NCBI GenBank assembly: GCA_963721105.1
Contig: CAVRHY010000018.1
Coordinates: forward strand, 62,001 to 126,000
Direction: 5' to 3'
Length of the DNA stretch: 64,000 nucleotides
DNA from: Thermohalobaculum sp963721105
GTDB taxonomy: Bacteria; Pseudomonadota; Alphaproteobacteria; Rhodobacterales; Rhodobacteraceae
The translations under genes and the position numbers were made by a program. Each line of letters starts with the position of its first letter. The stretch's first letter is position 1. Positions 62,401 through 64,000 of the stretch are shown here, piece by piece. The notes below the pieces were generated by a model that worked only from the letters and a program-made list of their open reading frames with translations, was not told the origin of the DNA and searched no databases.

Positions 62401-63195
62401 ATGCCGAATTCCAACCCCACGGGGATCGACGCCTATAAGCCGGCCGAGATCGCGGCGCTGGTCGAGGCGGCGGGCGTCGCCAAGGCGCGCCTGCCGATCG
62501 TGCGCATGGCGACGCTGGCGGTGCTGGCCGGCGTCTTCATCGGGCTCGGCGCCACCGCTTACCTGATGGCGATGACGGGGGCCGACCCGTCGCACGGGCC
62601 GGTGCGGCTTCTGGGCGGCGTCGTGTTCTCGCTGGGGCTGATCCTCGTCATCGTCGGCGGAGCGGAGCTGTTCACAGGCAATGCCCTCATGGTCATGGCG
62701 GCGGTGGACGGGCTGATCACCGGGCGCGAGCTGGCACGCAGTTGGGCCGTCGTCTACGCCGGCAACCTGGCCGGGGCTGCGGGGCTGGCGGTGCTGGTCT
62801 GGCTGACCGGGCTGACCGCCGGACCGTTCGGCGCCACCGCCGCGGCCGTCGGCGAGGGCAAGGCGGCGCTGGGCGCGGTCGAGGTCGTCGCCCGCGGCGT
62901 CATCTGCAACATGCTGGTCTGCCTGGCCGTCTGGCTGACGATCGCGGCGCGCGACGTGACGGGCAAGATTCTCGCCATCCTATGGCCGATCGCGGCCTTC
63001 GTCATGCTGGGCATGGAGCACTCGGTCGCCAACATGTTCTTCTTTCCGCTCGCCGCGCTGGCGGGGGCGGAGGTAACGGCGATGGACGCCGCGCGCAACC
63101 TGGCGCTGGTGACGCTGGGCAACATCGCCGGCGGGGCCGGCGGCGTGGCGCTGGCCTACCGGCTGGCCTACGGGCCGCGGCACGGGCCGGGGTGA
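62401..63195 (+). CDS. Formate/nitrite transporter (FNT) family channel
   Basis: A 264-residue pentameric membrane channel of the FocA/NirC group. Six helices are visible; VLAGVFIGLGATAYLMAMTG, GGAELFTGNALMVMAAVDGL and GVICNMLVCLAVWLTIAARD include the paired broken-helix NxLV/TGN motifs of FNT pores. GMEHSVANMFFFPLAALAG carries the central-gate His region. Formate, nitrite or hydrosulfide are the family substrates; which one is not decided here. The start is ATG 62401 behind GGAGAGGGG. Confidence 0.92.
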   Translation: MPNSNPTGIDAYKPAEIAALVEAAGVAKARLPIVRMATLAVLAGVFIGLGATAYLMAMTGADPSHGPVRLLGGVVFSLGLILVIVGGAELFTGNALMVMAAVDGLITGRELARSWAVVYAGNLAGAAGLAVLVWLTGLTAGPFGATAAAVGEGKAALGAVEVVARGVICNMLVCLAVWLTIAARDVTGKILAILWPIAAFVMLGMEHSVANMFFFPLAALAGAEVTAMDAARNLALVTLGNIAGGAGGVALAYRLAYGPRHGPG

Positions 63196-63247
63196 AGGCG
63201 GGCGCCTGTCCCGACACTTCGGCACTGGGGCGGGCGGCCCCCTCCGC

Positions 63248-63270
63248 CCCTTCCCCATGAAGGGGAAGGG
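63248..63270. repeat. Perfect 9-bp hairpin downstream of FNT gene
   Basis: CCCTTCCCC (63248-63256), loop ATGAA, and GGGGAAGGG (63262-63270). The unit resembles palindromes found many times in G+C-rich genomes. It could act as a weak bidirectional terminator but has no T-tract. Confidence 0.45.
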
Positions 63271-63322
63271 AATTCGCGGGGCGTAGGGCCGAAGTGATGG
63301 GGTGATCGGGACGGCAAGGGGA

Positions 63323-63362
63323 TTGACGCGCTCCGCGGCGCAGGTATGTTCGCTTTATGTTC
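63323..63362 (+). promoter_or_regulatory. SOS promoter: -35/-10 with overlapping LexA box
   Basis: TTGACG (63323-63328), 16 bases, then TATGTT (63345-63350). Overlapping the -10 is GTTC-N7-GTTC (63348-63351 and 63359-63362), the direct-repeat LexA box of alphaproteobacteria. The geometry is right for LexA to block RNA polymerase, so the downstream gene is predicted to be DNA-damage inducible. Confidence 0.75.
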
Positions 63363-63382
63363 TGCGTTTCGAGTCGTCGCCA

Positions 63383-63808
63383 ATGCGCACGCTGACCTGC
63401 GCCGAGCTGGCGTTGACGCCCGACCGAAGCCGCAGCCGCGTCTCCGGCATCGTCGTGACCCGGCAGCGGCCGGGCACCGCCTCGGGCGTCATCTTCGTGA
63501 CGCTCGAGGACGAGACCGGCATCGCCAACGTCATCGTCTGGCCGAAGACCTACGAGCGGTTCCGGCGCGCGGTGATATCGGGCCGGCTGCTGCGCGTCAC
63601 CGGGCAGCTGCAGCGCGAGGGCTCGGTCAGCCACCTGATTGCCTGGCGGGTCGAGGACCTGTCGCACCTGCTGGACCGGCTGGGAATGCCCGACGCCGAC
63701 TCGCGGAGCGACGAGGTGCGCCGCCCGGTGCCCGAGCGCCGCGCGCCGACCAACGACCACCCGCGCGACCAGGCGAGGAACATCTTTCCCAGCCGCGATT
63801 TTCATTGA
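63383..63808 (+). CDS. Stand-alone DnaE2-type C-terminal OB-fold protein
   Basis: A 141-residue protein matching only the C-terminal OB domain of error-prone polymerase DnaE2. It reads RVSGIVVTRQRPGTASGVIF, VTLEDETGIANVIVWPKTYE and LRVTGQLQREGSVSHLIAWR, and the ending IFPSRDFH is like DnaE2's terminal RNFH/RDFH. The PHP, palm and finger domains are missing. It has its own promoter and LexA box, and ATG 63383 follows the box by 20 bases. It is either a genuine SOS-induced OB-fold protein or an internal deletion joining an SOS promoter to the dnaE2 tail. Confidence 0.75.
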   Translation: MRTLTCAELALTPDRSRSRVSGIVVTRQRPGTASGVIFVTLEDETGIANVIVWPKTYERFRRAVISGRLLRVTGQLQREGSVSHLIAWRVEDLSHLLDRLGMPDADSRSDEVRRPVPERRAPTNDHPRDQARNIFPSRDFH

Positions 63809-63824
63809 GGCAGGCCCCGGTGCG

Positions 63825-64000
63825 GGGGCGCCACATCCCTGCGACTGGCCGCCCCTCTCGGTGTGGCGACGGCGATCCGGTGGGTGCGGCGGCACCGGGA
63901 GACGGGCGAGCGGACGGCGCGGCGGCAGGGCCCTCCGATCCGCTGGAAGCTCGATCCGCACGAGGTCTTTCTGCTGGGGCTGGTCGAGGAGACGGTCGAC
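63825..64000 (+). pseudogene. IS630-type transposase fragment, cut by window edge
   Basis: From about 63825 a frame reads VATAIRWVRRHRETGERTAR, then KLDPHEVFLLGLVEETVD, the second half of the helix-turn-helix head of IS630-family transposases (compare AIRWVxRxRxTG...SKLDPHRDWLLxLIEE). The usual start MPxxxYSxDLRERV is missing; the frame merges upstream into the intergenic sequence after the OB-fold gene. The fragment continues beyond base 64000, so the catalytic domain cannot be judged. Confidence 0.7.

Overview
The window is very G+C-rich (about 70 percent by eye) and reads as a chromosomal segment of an alphaproteobacterium, most likely of the Rhodospirillales/Geminicoccales type. Supporting signs are an ethylmalonyl-CoA mutase (MeaA), a ClpS2-type adaptor, a GTTC-N7-GTTC SOS box of the alphaproteobacterial kind, a DnaE2-type OB-fold tail, the rpsF-rpsR-rplI order and a VPLPA-CTERM protein. 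No rRNA, confident tRNA or CRISPR array was seen.

Layout. 1-4390 is a decayed mobile-element island: a response regulator cut by the window edge, a complete IS21-type element (447-2677) with a frameshifted istA, a UvrD-like helicase truncated exactly at the IS end, and two further remnants. 4394-13330 is housekeeping and accessory: ClC channel, TerB-like protein, GST, FolE, a MarR-divergent cassette (NTF2-like, BNR-repeat, MoaD-like), LysR, HolC. 13790-16220 carries ribosomal proteins S6, S18 and L9 plus a threonine aldolase. 16394-27460 holds an MBL-fold hydrolase, sensor kinase, UDP-sugar epimerase, M20 amidohydrolase, tRNA methyltransferase, polyprenyl synthase, IspE and a TPR protein. 27611-36721 has class III PHA synthase (phaE-phaC), dehydrogenases, AlaE, gamma-glutamyltransferase and a cupin-TauE-aspartate dehydrogenase operon. 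37013-48209 has ClpS2, pyruvate carboxylase, MeaA and a TRAP transporter. 48438-56384 has small membrane and secreted proteins, arginine catabolism (arginase, ornithine aminotransferase), a K+ channel and an ABC-F ATPase. 56788-60778 is an ACC-deaminase module: an AceE-like ThDP enzyme translationally coupled to acdS, with a divergent Lrp-type regulator of AcdR type. 60870-64000 has ccmC-ccmD-ccmG, a FocA/NirC-type channel, an SOS-box-controlled orphan OB-fold protein and an IS630-type fragment at the edge.

How the genes fit together. Pyruvate carboxylase, ethylmalonyl-CoA mutase and PHA synthase point to C2/C4 carbon handling and storage. Arginase plus ornithine aminotransferase feed glutamate semialdehyde. 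AcdS would release 2-oxobutyrate and ammonia, and the coupled E1-like enzyme is a plausible next step for that 2-oxoacid.

Caution. Outside the mobile island about nine conserved genes are broken by what look like single-base insertions (roughly a dozen events). In each, the two halves in neighbouring frames join into one full-length family member. This is more like sequence error than true gene decay. Such genes are listed as one CDS over their full span, with the break position stated.
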